Source: Candidatus Obscuribacterales bacterium | GTDB lineage: Bacteria > Cyanobacteriota > Vampirovibrionia > Obscuribacterales > Obscuribacteraceae | Assembly: GCA_019637435.1 (NCBI GenBank) | Contig: JAHBVO010000001.1 | Span: forward strand, 186,001-250,000 | DNA: 64,000 nt | Direction: 5' to 3' | Notes under the pieces: model-generated | What the model was told of the DNA's origin: nothing | Databases searched by the model: none | What the model saw: the letters and a program-made list of their open reading frames with translations, nothing else | Position numbers and translations under genes: made by a program | In this document: in pieces, positions 36,501-45,337 of the stretch | Numbering within the stretch: the first letter of the stretch is position 1 | Layout: each line of letters starts with the position of its first letter

Positions 36501-39500
36501 ATCCGAACTCGGTAACAATAACTAACGCGTCGGCAAACACAAACATCACAGTGATTGCGGCCAATAATATCTTGAGCACCGCCAGCAGTGTCATTGCTGC
36601 TCCGAACGTCACGCTCACAGCAACCAACGGCTCGCTTGGACTGACTGGGGCGGTGTATGGGGTAAATGTTGCGCTCACGTCAGGTAATACCATTCCTGCT
36701 AACGGGCTTGGAACGGTCGCACTGAACAATTTAGGTGTACCGGTCGTGAATCTGTCTCTGTCTTCAACAAACGGTAGTATCGGTTCGCTCGGGTCGAGGG
36801 TCGCCACCAACGCAGAAAATCTGGTGCTCAATGCCGCTAACGGCGTGTACGTCATAAATACTTCGACCTCCCTTCAAACGGATATTGAGGCCGGTTCGTC
36901 CGCGGGAACCGACTTTTTCGTATCAACAAACAACGATCTTTCGATAAATGCAGGACCAACCGCAGGACGCAATATCGAGCTGGCATCGACCGCCGGAGAT
37001 TTGTTCCAGGACATTGCAGCTCCGCTGGCAACGACTGGAGGGTACATCAAGCTCTCTGGCGCTACGGGACTGGTTTCATCCGGGGAAATCACGGCATCTG
37101 GCAACGTGATTTTGGAATCCGGCAGTACGTTGGGAATCGGTCCAAGCGATATTACCAGTACCGCCGGTGATGTCAACGTTACAGGAGCTGGCAATGTCGA
37201 AGCTTCGACAGGCGTGGGAACTATCTCTGCCTTCGGTGCTATCAACATTGTGTCTAGCGGCGGTTTTGTTTCGATTAACAAGTCTCTGGAAACAAGTACG
37301 GGTAATATCAGTCTCACCGCATCCGGTGCTGCGATCTTCCCAGGTACGGGTACTGTAACCACACCACTGGACTTCAATATCACGGGCGCTTCAGTTCTCT
37401 TCACTGGGGGTACGGTTGATGCTCAAAATGTCACCCTCAAATCAACCGCCTTTTTCATTTTTGTCGGCTCCCAGCTCAGTGCAAGTCAGTCGATCACCTT
37501 GGACTCTGCGACTTCCATCGACAACACCAGCCTGGCTAGTCCGACCATACTGGACGCAGAGCAAATCAATCTGAAGGCAGTCGCGAACATCGGTCAAGGA
37601 ATAGGAAATCCTCTCGATATCGACGCCGTCAATCTAAATCTTCAGGGCGGAACTGTTGCAGTACACGACCCGAACTCAGTTAATATCAATGGAACGAATA
37701 CGTCTTCACTGGACTTCATCGTCACAGCGGATGATGATTTAACCACTTCCGGTGTCATCGGGGCTGGAGACTTTGGCGTGCCGCCGACGATCATGAACAT
37801 CAATTTGACAGCCGGAGGACTAATAGAGATCGGTGCCAATATGTATGGCGCGAACGTCTCGTTGGCGTCCAGTACCGACATGAATACTGTGAATGGAGCG
37901 CAGATCCGCGCGCAATTCTTGACGCTCAGCTCCACCAGTGGCGACATCGGAACCGACGCGTCGTCTCGCTTGAATACGAAGTCGCTCAACTTGACCGTCA
38001 ACACCGGTGGTTCAGCATATGTTTTTGCTGACGCTATCACCGGTTTGCCAGACTTGAATCTAATTGGTAACAGCGTCGTCACAGGCACATTTGATCTCGC
38101 CCGACCGGATGAGGATTTGAAGTTCGGAAACATCGTAATTGGTCTTGCCAGTACAGTGAGTGCGAATGACCTGCTGCTGTCGGCTCCGCGTGGCTTCCTC
38201 ACGGTTAATGGCACCACCACCGGTACCAACAGCGTAACGTTGAACTCTGCCGGTCCAATAACCAACGCTTCGACAACCGGTTTGCAGTTTACGGACACTC
38301 TCAACCTTAAATCGACTTTTGGAGGAGTCGGATTACTGGGAGACTCCTTTATCGTAAACGCGAATAATTTTTCGGGCTCCGCTGGAAGTTTGATGGCTCC
38401 AGGAAACTCTGTTTACGCAACAAGAACAGGAGCGTTAAACATTGTCGGAACTAATTTCTCAAGTGGGACATTCTCGGTTGATGCAACCGGTGCTTTGACG
38501 GTCACAGGCACGATTTCTTCACCCACTATAGATTTAGCTTCCTCAGGGGCGAAAGTTCAGATACCAGGCTCGCTGATCGGAAACGTGGTCTCAATAACCT
38601 CCGATAACGGAATCGTAGATGCGGATCTGAGCGGCACCTTCAATATTTTTTCCGTGAATCTCACGACGACCGCCGGGAATATCGATGTCTCCGTTCTTGA
38701 TGTAAATTCGTTAGCGTTCAACTCCGCCGGCTCGGTTACATACTCCGATTCGAACAGCGTTTCGATTTACCTCGCCTCTTCGGCGCTAAACGATATTTCC
38801 GTTACCGCTAATCAAAATTTGAGCTCTGTCTCCGGCGCATTGATACAGTCGACAACCGGCTCGGTGAGCTTGACTGCGATGAATGGTGTCTTCGATCTCG
38901 ACGGTGGAGTGCGCGCGGCCGGCACAATCTCTTTGACCTCGGCAGGAGATATCAACGGAAGCACCGTCTCGGGCGTGCTCGATGGTGGAGTGGGCCTGCC
39001 GGTTCAATCGCTTGTGCTGCAGTCTGACGGGAACATCGGCGCGGCGGGAGGTCAGGCAAACGCATTCGCATTCAACGCGCTGGCGATCAGTGCTGGTGCA
39101 GATAATGCCTATCTCAATAATACGGGCGGTGCTATCGATCTCAGATCGTCTTCCGTGACCGGCGACCTGGCTCTCTGGTCGACTGGCACGATTACCGTGC
39201 CCGCTGCCCAGACTGTAGTTGCGGATTCGTTGTATCTGAATTCGGCGAATGGTGGCATCTTAATTCCAGGCGCCGTGACGATCGGCTCCAGAATTGAGTT
39301 GATCTCGTTCAATAATATTCTGACGGCCAACTTTGCCAACCCGCTATCGGCTCCAACTATTGTTCTGAACGCCACCAATGCCGGCGCGACTATAAATGTC
39401 ACCGCTGATTTCCAAAACGTCAGTGCCTCAGCTACGACAGTTGTGCTGACCGACACCACGGGCTCTATGAACATCGGACCTGGAGCGTCCACTGCAACTT

Positions 39501-42500
39501 CGTTTACAGCCTCAGCGCCTGTAAACATCTCAAACGATGGCACTATAGATGCGGCGACAGTTAGCCTGACAGCCACTGCAGGCGGTTTCACATTCAATAA
39601 TGCGATAAGCGGCACGACAAGCATCACGCTCACATCCGGTGACGACATTCTCAATGGCGTGGGTCTCGGTCAGCTGATCACGCCAACCTTAGTTGCTACA
39701 TCGACCAACGGTGATATCGGAACTGCTCTAGATCCGCTTTCGTTGAACGTCACAACAGTGACTTTGAACGCCGCACTCGGTAACGTATGGGTGGAGAACG
39801 CAGGCGCTGTCACTGTTGGTGGTGCCTCCTCCGCTCAGGGAATCTTCAGTCTGCACGCGAACGGATTAATCACCGTCGATTCCACAGTAAATGCTTCTGA
39901 TGTCGACTTCACAGCTATAGCCGGATCATCTCAATACGTTCAGATAAATGCTGCGGTGACCGGTACGACGAGTGTCACAGTATCTTCTGATAACGGAATC
40001 GTGGCTGCCGACGGAATGAACAACATCGTCTCTCCACGGATTAATCTTGTCACTACCGTTGGTCCCATCGGTTTTTCCGGCAATAGTGTTTTGGTTGATA
40101 CTGCTGTCCTGTCGATTCAATCTGTCGGAAATGCGTTCGTCAGCGACTCTAATTCGGTTGATCTGGCGGCTTCGTCAGCGGTTGGTACCCTCAACGTAAC
40201 TGCCGCGAACGACCTGACCTCGTCCGGAACAGTCTCTGCCGCTGACGTGACCCTGACCGCCACCACCGGCAGTCTCACTCTCAATGGTCTTACCAGAGGG
40301 ACCAACAGCATCACGCTCTCGTCAGCAGGCTCGATTTTGAACGCTAACATAGCCGGAGGTCTGGATTCAGGAGCCGGCATTCCAGTCGCACAACTCAATT
40401 TGACCTCTACTGGTGGCGACATCGGTGCTGGTCTCGATTTCCTCCAGGTTGATGTCGACAATATAACAGCGAACGCGACGACTGGTTCTGTTTTTGTTCA
40501 AGATGCAAATGCAATGAATTTCGGTCCTGGTGGCTCGGCCGCTTCCAACGCAGCCGGAGAGGTTTTCCAGGCCATCGCAGGCGGTGCACTGACAAGCAGC
40601 GGAGCCATCTCCGGTAACGCTGTCCGTCTGCAATCAGGTGACAAGTTCGACCTTGACGGTGCTGTGACGGCGACGACGCAGATTCGGTTGGATGCGCAGA
40701 ACGATATTTTAAACGCTGACATCACCGGTGGATTGAACTCGCCGGACTTGTACCTCACATCTGCACTCGGTTCGATCGGCGAATCTCTCGATTTTCTACT
40801 GGTGAACGCTTCAACCGCATCACTCAGTGCCGGCGGGTCCGTCTATTTCACCAGTACCGCGGCATTGACTTTACAGACAATTGCTGCGGCCACTGATACC
40901 TTCATTGCGAGTTCGAATCTCAGTCTTCTGGTTAACACAGCGGTCAGCGGCACGGATGTTCGCCTCGACGGTGCTACCGGTCTCACTCTCAATGCTGACG
41001 TGACGGGCACCAACTCTGTTGGGTTGGTCTCCTTCGCGGGTCTGACTCAAACTTCTGGCACCGTTATTGGTGGCGCTCTGAACGTTGATTTCGTCACCGG
41101 TCCAGTGACACTGGTTACAAATGTCTCCTCATTGACAGCTTCTGGTGGGAGCACACAGACGTTGACTATCAACGAGCGCGACGGCATTAACGTCATCTCT
41201 GCAGCAGTCGGTACGTTCAATCTCAACGCATCACAAATCGCTTCCGGCAATGTCCTGGTATCCGGTGATATTGATGCTTCGGTTGTGAGCATAGTCAATG
41301 CCGGCGGAAATGTGACAATTGACGCCGATGTAGACGCTACAACCTCGCTGACCATAAACACATCTGCTGGCAGTGGCTTTATTCAACAAACGTCCGGCAC
41401 ATTGACGACGCCGACATTGACGGTGCTGGCAGCGGCTGGTGGTATCGGTGGAGCGGGGAACGACCTCATCTTCACAAACGGCGCAAATCCCGTCTCGTTG
41501 ACGGCAAATGCAACGGGCGGAGGTGATGTCGCAGTAGTTTATGCGGGAACTGGAACTGTCAATGTTCAAGCCACTGCCGGAAACGACTTCTTCACTCTTG
41601 ACACCACGAATGGTGGCAGCGTCAATCTGGCTGGAGGAATTTCCGGCACCGGTACGTTGAATCTGATCACCAACAATTTAACTAGCAATGTCATCGCTAA
41701 CTTCAATCAGATAAGTGTTTCCAATACTGCCGGCGCGTTGTCCATGACCGGCGGTACCTACACTACTGCCAATGGTTTCACTGTCCTCTCGGCAGCCGGT
41801 ATCAATCTCTCCGGAACCATATTGTTGAACGGAACTGGTGAGGCTGCGTTTACAGTCGGTGATGAACCGGACAGTTTCATCGTGAATGCCGGTGCTGTTG
41901 TGACTGGTGTTAACAGAACTACCATTAATGCTTGCGACCTGACTTTCGACGGCATTATCACCGGCAATCCGCTTGTGATTGTTTGCAGCAACAATGGCAC
42001 AATTGCAAATAGCAACGGCGATGTACTTCTTCCGTCTGATCTGGTATTTGTCGGTCAGAACCTGGCTATTCTTGCAGCCGGAAATATTACGACTACCGGT
42101 TCCACCTCGATCAATCTTTCAGGACCAACGGGTGGAGGTTCGTTGACATTGATGGCGGGCTACGATTTCACGCCGGCGACTGCAGGTCAGATCCAGAGCC
42201 CCGGCTTGTTCACGATAACCGGTGTGAATGGCAACGGTGGTTCAATCGAATTGACCAACGTCACCATCAATTTGAATGGCGGCTCTGGCAGTGGTGGTAA
42301 TTTCACTGCTGTCGCCAACGCAGGTACGCTGAACGATGGCTCTATCGTGCTTCACACGATCAACACTACGGGCGCATTGAATGGTGGCAATGTCAACATC
42401 ACCGGACCGGGCGGAATCACTGTCGGCTCCATCAATACTGTCGGTGGAACCGCAAGTGGAAACGTCAGCATGGCGGTTGCGACTCCGACAATCGTAGGAG

Positions 42501-45232
42501 GACCAATCACGGTCCAGAATGGCGTATTGCTCTCTGGTAGTTTTGGAGTCGGCGCCCAGACTGCTGGCGACCTGATTGTCACCACGATTGACGCCGGACT
42601 GGCCAATGTCGTGCTTACAGGTGCGCTGGGAGCGACCGATGTGATCAGCCAGACTCCAGGACTGATAAGTGCCAATAATTTGACTGTCAATGTGGGCGAT
42701 GGAACAGCGACTCTCGGCAGCACCGCTGTCGCTAATCTGAACGCATCGAGCAGTGGCCTGGGTACGGTGGATGTATCTGATGTTGACGCTCTCAACCTTG
42801 GCACTGTAACGGGTTCTGATCTGTCCCTGTTCGTAAGCGCAGGTGGCTCGCTTGTGGCGACAAGCGCTTTCAACGTAGGCATTGCCGATTTGACGACCAC
42901 CGCCGGCGATATCGTTCTCAACGCCAGCGTCGGAGGTAGCAACTATGTTGAGCTCAGCTCGGCTGGAACAATCACACAAACTACAGGCACCCTACAGGGC
43001 GGAACGCTCTTCCTCGATTTCGCCACCGGTCCGGTGACTCTGAGCACAAACGTCGACCGCCTTGCCACTACTGCCAACGCCGTGACCCTGACTATCAACG
43101 AAGCTAACGACTTGATTCTCAGCTCGCAAGGCGTGGATGTGTTGAATGTCAACGTCACCAGTGGCGCTGTGACAACTGATTCTAATTTCAGTGTCGGTAC
43201 GTTGAATATCAACGTTGCTGATGGAACCGTTGCGGTCAGTAATTCGATAGGCGCAACCGGCACGACTAACGTTTTTGCCGATGATGGCGTAACGAGCTCA
43301 GGCGCAGGTGTCATAAACGGCGATATCGTGGTTCTCGATACCAACGCGTCACTTGGCGTCGATGCCGCGAACAGACTACAAATCAACGCGAACACTTTCC
43401 AGGTCGAAGGTCAAAATGTGTTTGTAAACAACACCAACACATTAGCCTCGACTTTGAACGCCAGCAGCGCGACAAACACTCTTGATGTTTCGACCGCAGG
43501 CGATCTCGTCTCCGGAGGTGACTACAGCGCTCAGGTTGTTGCATTAGCCACCGGTGGAGCGTTCGACCTGACCAGCAGGATTAATGGAACTACCAGCGTT
43601 TCACTCACCACGGACGGTGACTTGACCAACATCACCGGAACGCTGAATACACCGACGTTGTTGTTGAACTCGGTCAGTGGAAACGTTGGAACGGACGCCA
43701 ATAATCCATTCCTTGTAGCGGCGAATGTTTCTTCAATCGGCGGCTCGGCTGGTAATGGATTCTTTGTCTCCAGCGCATCGACTGCCGGTGTGAACTTCGT
43801 TGCCATCACTGCAGCTGGTGACATCAATCTGACAGCAAACGGTGGTTTGAATCTGACCCAGAACATCACCTCGACTGGTGGTGCCTTCGCTGTCACCGCG
43901 ACTCAAGATACCCTCGATATCGCAGATGGCATCACGATCTTGGCCCACGACCAGATCGACATCACGATGCTTGGTTCAACGAAGAAACGCGATAGCATCG
44001 TTTTCGGAAATGGTTCTTCAGTTCTCACCAACGCTAAGACTCCAGGTCTCGGAAACATCAACATCGTACTCGGCGCACCACAGTCACCAGGTCGCAAGAC
44101 GCCTACACCTAAGAAGTTCGTGACCATTGTTGAAAACGGCGGTAGCGTTCTCTTCGGTGGTAAGAAGGCCCAAGCCGTTTCAGGAGGTATTGTGTTCACC
44201 GCTCAGGGCGCTGATGTTTACGTCAGCACCTTCAATCCGAAATCAATAGTCTTCGAAGGCAATAACATCATCACTGCAGATCCGCCGGTCGCTGAAGGAA
44301 CACCGACGACAATCCGGACCTTCGGCAACGCCGGTTCCGCAGCCAATACGCTCAATGTCCTTAGCGACCTGTCCATTAATTCGCTGGATGGTTCGGTGAC
44401 GATGTCGCCGGTCGCGATCACGAATCCAGTCGCGACGTTCTCAGTTAATAATGAGATGCGAGCGATGCAATTGATCTCGTTGAATAATGCCACCGGAACG
44501 TTCAGCGGCGGAGATAGCCTTGCCTCATTGACCAGCACTGCAAGCGGTGTCACCCTGGCGACGGTGCCTTCAGGTGGTTCCAGCCATGATGATTCCTATA
44601 TATCGACTTCGGAACCGACGGCTACGATAGTCGATGCCAAACTATGCAGCGACCTCGAGCTATCCGGTGACAGCCTGATGAGCTCTCTGAGCAAGGTTTC
44701 GCACAATCAGTGCGTCACGATGGATAGTGGTAGCGTTCTCTTTGTGCCGAAAACCGATACCACGGTTGTGACACCCAAGGGACGAGTTAAGATTGCTGCT
44801 GATTCAGTGGCGATGGTCGTTGTCGATCAAAATCATCTGTCGGTTTACGACGTCAATGACCAGCACAAACGCAGCGTCGTGATCGAAGCCGGCGGCAGAA
44901 GCATTCCGCTCTCACCTGGAAAGCATGCGATCGTCACGCATTCGAGCGTCCAACAGTTCGCGGAAATCAATCCGGTGGAAGCCGTCATGCACCGCGGTTT
45001 GGCTCACCATGATCTGGGCAACGGGCACAAAGCATTCACCAGTGAATTCTCCGTTCCGTCTGCCATTCAGGCGATCAAACCGTTGGCCGCAATCGTGCAA
45101 TCGCAACACCGCGAAGCGCGGAAGGTTCGCGCCGGCGTTCTGAAAACAACTGCAGTAATCATGCAGATGACTTCAAACGGTCCTGCTTACGAACTGCACA
45201 CCAAGCCGAGAACCGTAGCCCTCCAGTGGTAG
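33593..45232 (+). CDS. Giant secreted beta-helix repeat protein with C-terminal FecR-like domain, copy 3 (3879 aa)
   Basis: Third paralogue, only six residues shorter than copy 2. The signal peptide MSKKAVKVRKSFVKQWIAV... ends at AHAAD; then come SFRDFREQNPGIDRQAARQMFRQEFG and the N-terminal domain. That domain follows copy 1 closely (VNVTTYGDFSKRSDFKLLGD is identical), whereas from about residue 2560 onward the protein follows copy 2 (for example NPLVIVCSNNGTIANS and DVYVSTFNPKSIVFEGN). Long repeat units fill the middle, with short coils at about 1120-1290. The FecR-like domain is at about 3712-3784 with both preceding cysteines (KLCSDLEL, HNQCVTM). The C-terminus is KPRTVALQW. CGAGGA at 33579-33584 is the ribosome site. 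Presumed exported fibre; no dedicated transporter lies in the window. Confidence 0.9.
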   Translation: MSKKAVKVRKSFVKQWIAVISGSLFASAMQAHAADVERPSFRDFREQNPGIDRQAARQMFRQEFGQHRGGPVNTIAVPTIGGGGNNLAVPSVSNSVDTIRMDRLSRRLERQGVINQSVQGGDGTLVNLRNGVNLDLGSDVRNITLGRNLFDSKLSVEINVGGETKTVAAGSQVSAAEYIAVKQILSGNSQKIVIDGKGAATGGEVDLGAITANNDVLRATDLTVPVNVTTYGDFSKRSDFKLLGDLNNAGTVYTYGNGRNGGVIRADDIVNQLGASITADSSLGLLASGNLSNYGTITSKGTLTLSAGNVLTNAGNVNAKGDVNLNASSINNSGAVQAVRGDINIDGSSTAELNVNGAGGTFSAGRDINVRAADYVGSSNTNLNGGDYLSRQLNLNAGAGILRADVGELTGLVNQTGSEAHLSASTDDLNIGNVCLTGDPTYKNNAGNININGNISVNEKLAIIASGNITSANNITISTAQAGGGFDILMAAGAEQTAGGTNVSSTNGAVASGTTLTGFASSSGGSILLGSGVTIDSRGTSGNANGGDVSMFAFSGLNFNSGRIDVSNTTIRTGGSGTGTNGDVFLVAGAQSTTAIRLGGIDTTGGAVESGLISAVTAQPVSTGGPIVFDAAGNITSPNNLTYGALPTGGDVIISKNLTSQGGISITADGIVTLGAGVVLTNTSLINSIYLSGNAGVVSGGNASLLVSDRVELESFNGNIGSASNRVRIDANDLAVNSPTGSFYVSDIDDVSLSGFVTGGTADLTSTGLLTVSNAVPHIADHVVLRSTAGAIQLNADVTGTTDVRLRANGNIDTALGVEVTSPQTYLTSDTGTVTARLTGGNVAVTANNAVISSTGAINFAGGDTFVTNLLQTNAAGNISSTSNIFADIVQLVSSAGSLSLGSVITGSSQINLSSNASIVDSSFTGATIVSPELNLLSFSGSVGSVGNQLHIDANRLSATATAGDIYIVDPNSVTITNASANTNITVIAANNILSTASSVIAAPNVTLTATNGSLGLTGAVYGVNVALTSGNTIPANGLGTVALNNLGVPVVNLSLSSTNGSIGSLGSRVATNAENLVLNAANGVYVINTSTSLQTDIEAGSSAGTDFFVSTNNDLSINAGPTAGRNIELASTAGDLFQDIAAPLATTGGYIKLSGATGLVSSGEITASGNVILESGSTLGIGPSDITSTAGDVNVTGAGNVEASTGVGTISAFGAINIVSSGGFVSINKSLETSTGNISLTASGAAIFPGTGTVTTPLDFNITGASVLFTGGTVDAQNVTLKSTAFFIFVGSQLSASQSITLDSATSIDNTSLASPTILDAEQINLKAVANIGQGIGNPLDIDAVNLNLQGGTVAVHDPNSVNINGTNTSSLDFIVTADDDLTTSGVIGAGDFGVPPTIMNINLTAGGLIEIGANMYGANVSLASSTDMNTVNGAQIRAQFLTLSSTSGDIGTDASSRLNTKSLNLTVNTGGSAYVFADAITGLPDLNLIGNSVVTGTFDLARPDEDLKFGNIVIGLASTVSANDLLLSAPRGFLTVNGTTTGTNSVTLNSAGPITNASTTGLQFTDTLNLKSTFGGVGLLGDSFIVNANNFSGSAGSLMAPGNSVYATRTGALNIVGTNFSSGTFSVDATGALTVTGTISSPTIDLASSGAKVQIPGSLIGNVVSITSDNGIVDADLSGTFNIFSVNLTTTAGNIDVSVLDVNSLAFNSAGSVTYSDSNSVSIYLASSALNDISVTANQNLSSVSGALIQSTTGSVSLTAMNGVFDLDGGVRAAGTISLTSAGDINGSTVSGVLDGGVGLPVQSLVLQSDGNIGAAGGQANAFAFNALAISAGADNAYLNNTGGAIDLRSSSVTGDLALWSTGTITVPAAQTVVADSLYLNSANGGILIPGAVTIGSRIELISFNNILTANFANPLSAPTIVLNATNAGATINVTADFQNVSASATTVVLTDTTGSMNIGPGASTATSFTASAPVNISNDGTIDAATVSLTATAGGFTFNNAISGTTSITLTSGDDILNGVGLGQLITPTLVATSTNGDIGTALDPLSLNVTTVTLNAALGNVWVENAGAVTVGGASSAQGIFSLHANGLITVDSTVNASDVDFTAIAGSSQYVQINAAVTGTTSVTVSSDNGIVAADGMNNIVSPRINLVTTVGPIGFSGNSVLVDTAVLSIQSVGNAFVSDSNSVDLAASSAVGTLNVTAANDLTSSGTVSAADVTLTATTGSLTLNGLTRGTNSITLSSAGSILNANIAGGLDSGAGIPVAQLNLTSTGGDIGAGLDFLQVDVDNITANATTGSVFVQDANAMNFGPGGSAASNAAGEVFQAIAGGALTSSGAISGNAVRLQSGDKFDLDGAVTATTQIRLDAQNDILNADITGGLNSPDLYLTSALGSIGESLDFLLVNASTASLSAGGSVYFTSTAALTLQTIAAATDTFIASSNLSLLVNTAVSGTDVRLDGATGLTLNADVTGTNSVGLVSFAGLTQTSGTVIGGALNVDFVTGPVTLVTNVSSLTASGGSTQTLTINERDGINVISAAVGTFNLNASQIASGNVLVSGDIDASVVSIVNAGGNVTIDADVDATTSLTINTSAGSGFIQQTSGTLTTPTLTVLAAAGGIGGAGNDLIFTNGANPVSLTANATGGGDVAVVYAGTGTVNVQATAGNDFFTLDTTNGGSVNLAGGISGTGTLNLITNNLTSNVIANFNQISVSNTAGALSMTGGTYTTANGFTVLSAAGINLSGTILLNGTGEAAFTVGDEPDSFIVNAGAVVTGVNRTTINACDLTFDGIITGNPLVIVCSNNGTIANSNGDVLLPSDLVFVGQNLAILAAGNITTTGSTSINLSGPTGGGSLTLMAGYDFTPATAGQIQSPGLFTITGVNGNGGSIELTNVTINLNGGSGSGGNFTAVANAGTLNDGSIVLHTINTTGALNGGNVNITGPGGITVGSINTVGGTASGNVSMAVATPTIVGGPITVQNGVLLSGSFGVGAQTAGDLIVTTIDAGLANVVLTGALGATDVISQTPGLISANNLTVNVGDGTATLGSTAVANLNASSSGLGTVDVSDVDALNLGTVTGSDLSLFVSAGGSLVATSAFNVGIADLTTTAGDIVLNASVGGSNYVELSSAGTITQTTGTLQGGTLFLDFATGPVTLSTNVDRLATTANAVTLTINEANDLILSSQGVDVLNVNVTSGAVTTDSNFSVGTLNINVADGTVAVSNSIGATGTTNVFADDGVTSSGAGVINGDIVVLDTNASLGVDAANRLQINANTFQVEGQNVFVNNTNTLASTLNASSATNTLDVSTAGDLVSGGDYSAQVVALATGGAFDLTSRINGTTSVSLTTDGDLTNITGTLNTPTLLLNSVSGNVGTDANNPFLVAANVSSIGGSAGNGFFVSSASTAGVNFVAITAAGDINLTANGGLNLTQNITSTGGAFAVTATQDTLDIADGITILAHDQIDITMLGSTKKRDSIVFGNGSSVLTNAKTPGLGNINIVLGAPQSPGRKTPTPKKFVTIVENGGSVLFGGKKAQAVSGGIVFTAQGADVYVSTFNPKSIVFEGNNIITADPPVAEGTPTTIRTFGNAGSAANTLNVLSDLSINSLDGSVTMSPVAITNPVATFSVNNEMRAMQLISLNNATGTFSGGDSLASLTSTASGVTLATVPSGGSSHDDSYISTSEPTATIVDAKLCSDLELSGDSLMSSLSKVSHNQCVTMDSGSVLFVPKTDTTVVTPKGRVKIAADSVAMVVVDQNHLSVYDVNDQHKRSVVIEAGGRSIPLSPGKHAIVTHSSVQQFAEINPVEAVMHRGLAHHDLGNGHKAFTSEFSVPSAIQAIKPLAAIVQSQHREARKVRAGVLKTTAVIMQMTSNGPAYELHTKPRTVALQW
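44727..44942 (+). other. FecR-like domain of giant copy 3
   Basis: Encodes GSVLFVPKTDTTVVTPKG, VKIAADSVAMVVVDQNHLS and GGRSIPLSPGKHAIVTH. This is the best preserved FecR pattern of the three and is followed by the family tail MHRGLAHHDLGNGHKAFTSE. Confidence 0.7.
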
Positions 45233-45274
45233 GAAGGGCTGAGAACGCTCTCTGTGTTTCGAACTAAAGTAAAT

Positions 45275-45304
45275 AAGAGGCGCGGATTAGAGTCCGCGCC
45301 TCTT
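45275..45304. terminator. Strong hairpin between giant copy 3 and the aldehyde oxidoreductase operon
   Basis: AAGAGGCGCGGA (45275-45286) and TCCGCGCCTCTT (45293-45304) form a perfect 12 bp GC-rich stem with a 6 nt loop, followed by GTTTC. It sits between convergent genes and could end transcription from both sides; the T-tract is short. Confidence 0.75.
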
Positions 45305-45337
45305 GTTTCAAAGCTATTTTTGTTGACGCTCTTGGCT

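Larger units (their letters stand above)
9483..45232 (+). repeat. Tandem triplication of a 12 kb giant gene
   Basis: Three head-to-tail paralogues start at 9483, 21840 and 33593, separated by only 99 and 95 bp. Proteins align from the MSKK(S/A)V start through to the KTVAL-W end. Conserved blocks in each copy are the N-terminal 500 residues and the C-terminal 1100 residues; the repeat array between them varies in unit order and number. Protein-level conservation with many third-base differences indicates old duplication under purifying selection. A few identical DNA stretches, for example 10167-10192 and 34283-34308, suggest occasional later exchange. Confidence 0.9.

Noticed and set aside
15150..39480. 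DTTGSM motifs in the giant proteins read as VWA metal sites
   Set aside because: The motif recurs inside beta-repeat units (VDTTGNM, LSDTTGSM, LTDTTGSM) with no VWA fold around it. The similarity to the true MIDAS of the gene at 53435 is coincidental.
9483..45232. CRISPR-like or satellite repeat array
   Set aside because: The repeats are protein-level and diverged at DNA level, in one continuous reading frame, with no constant repeat plus spacer pattern.
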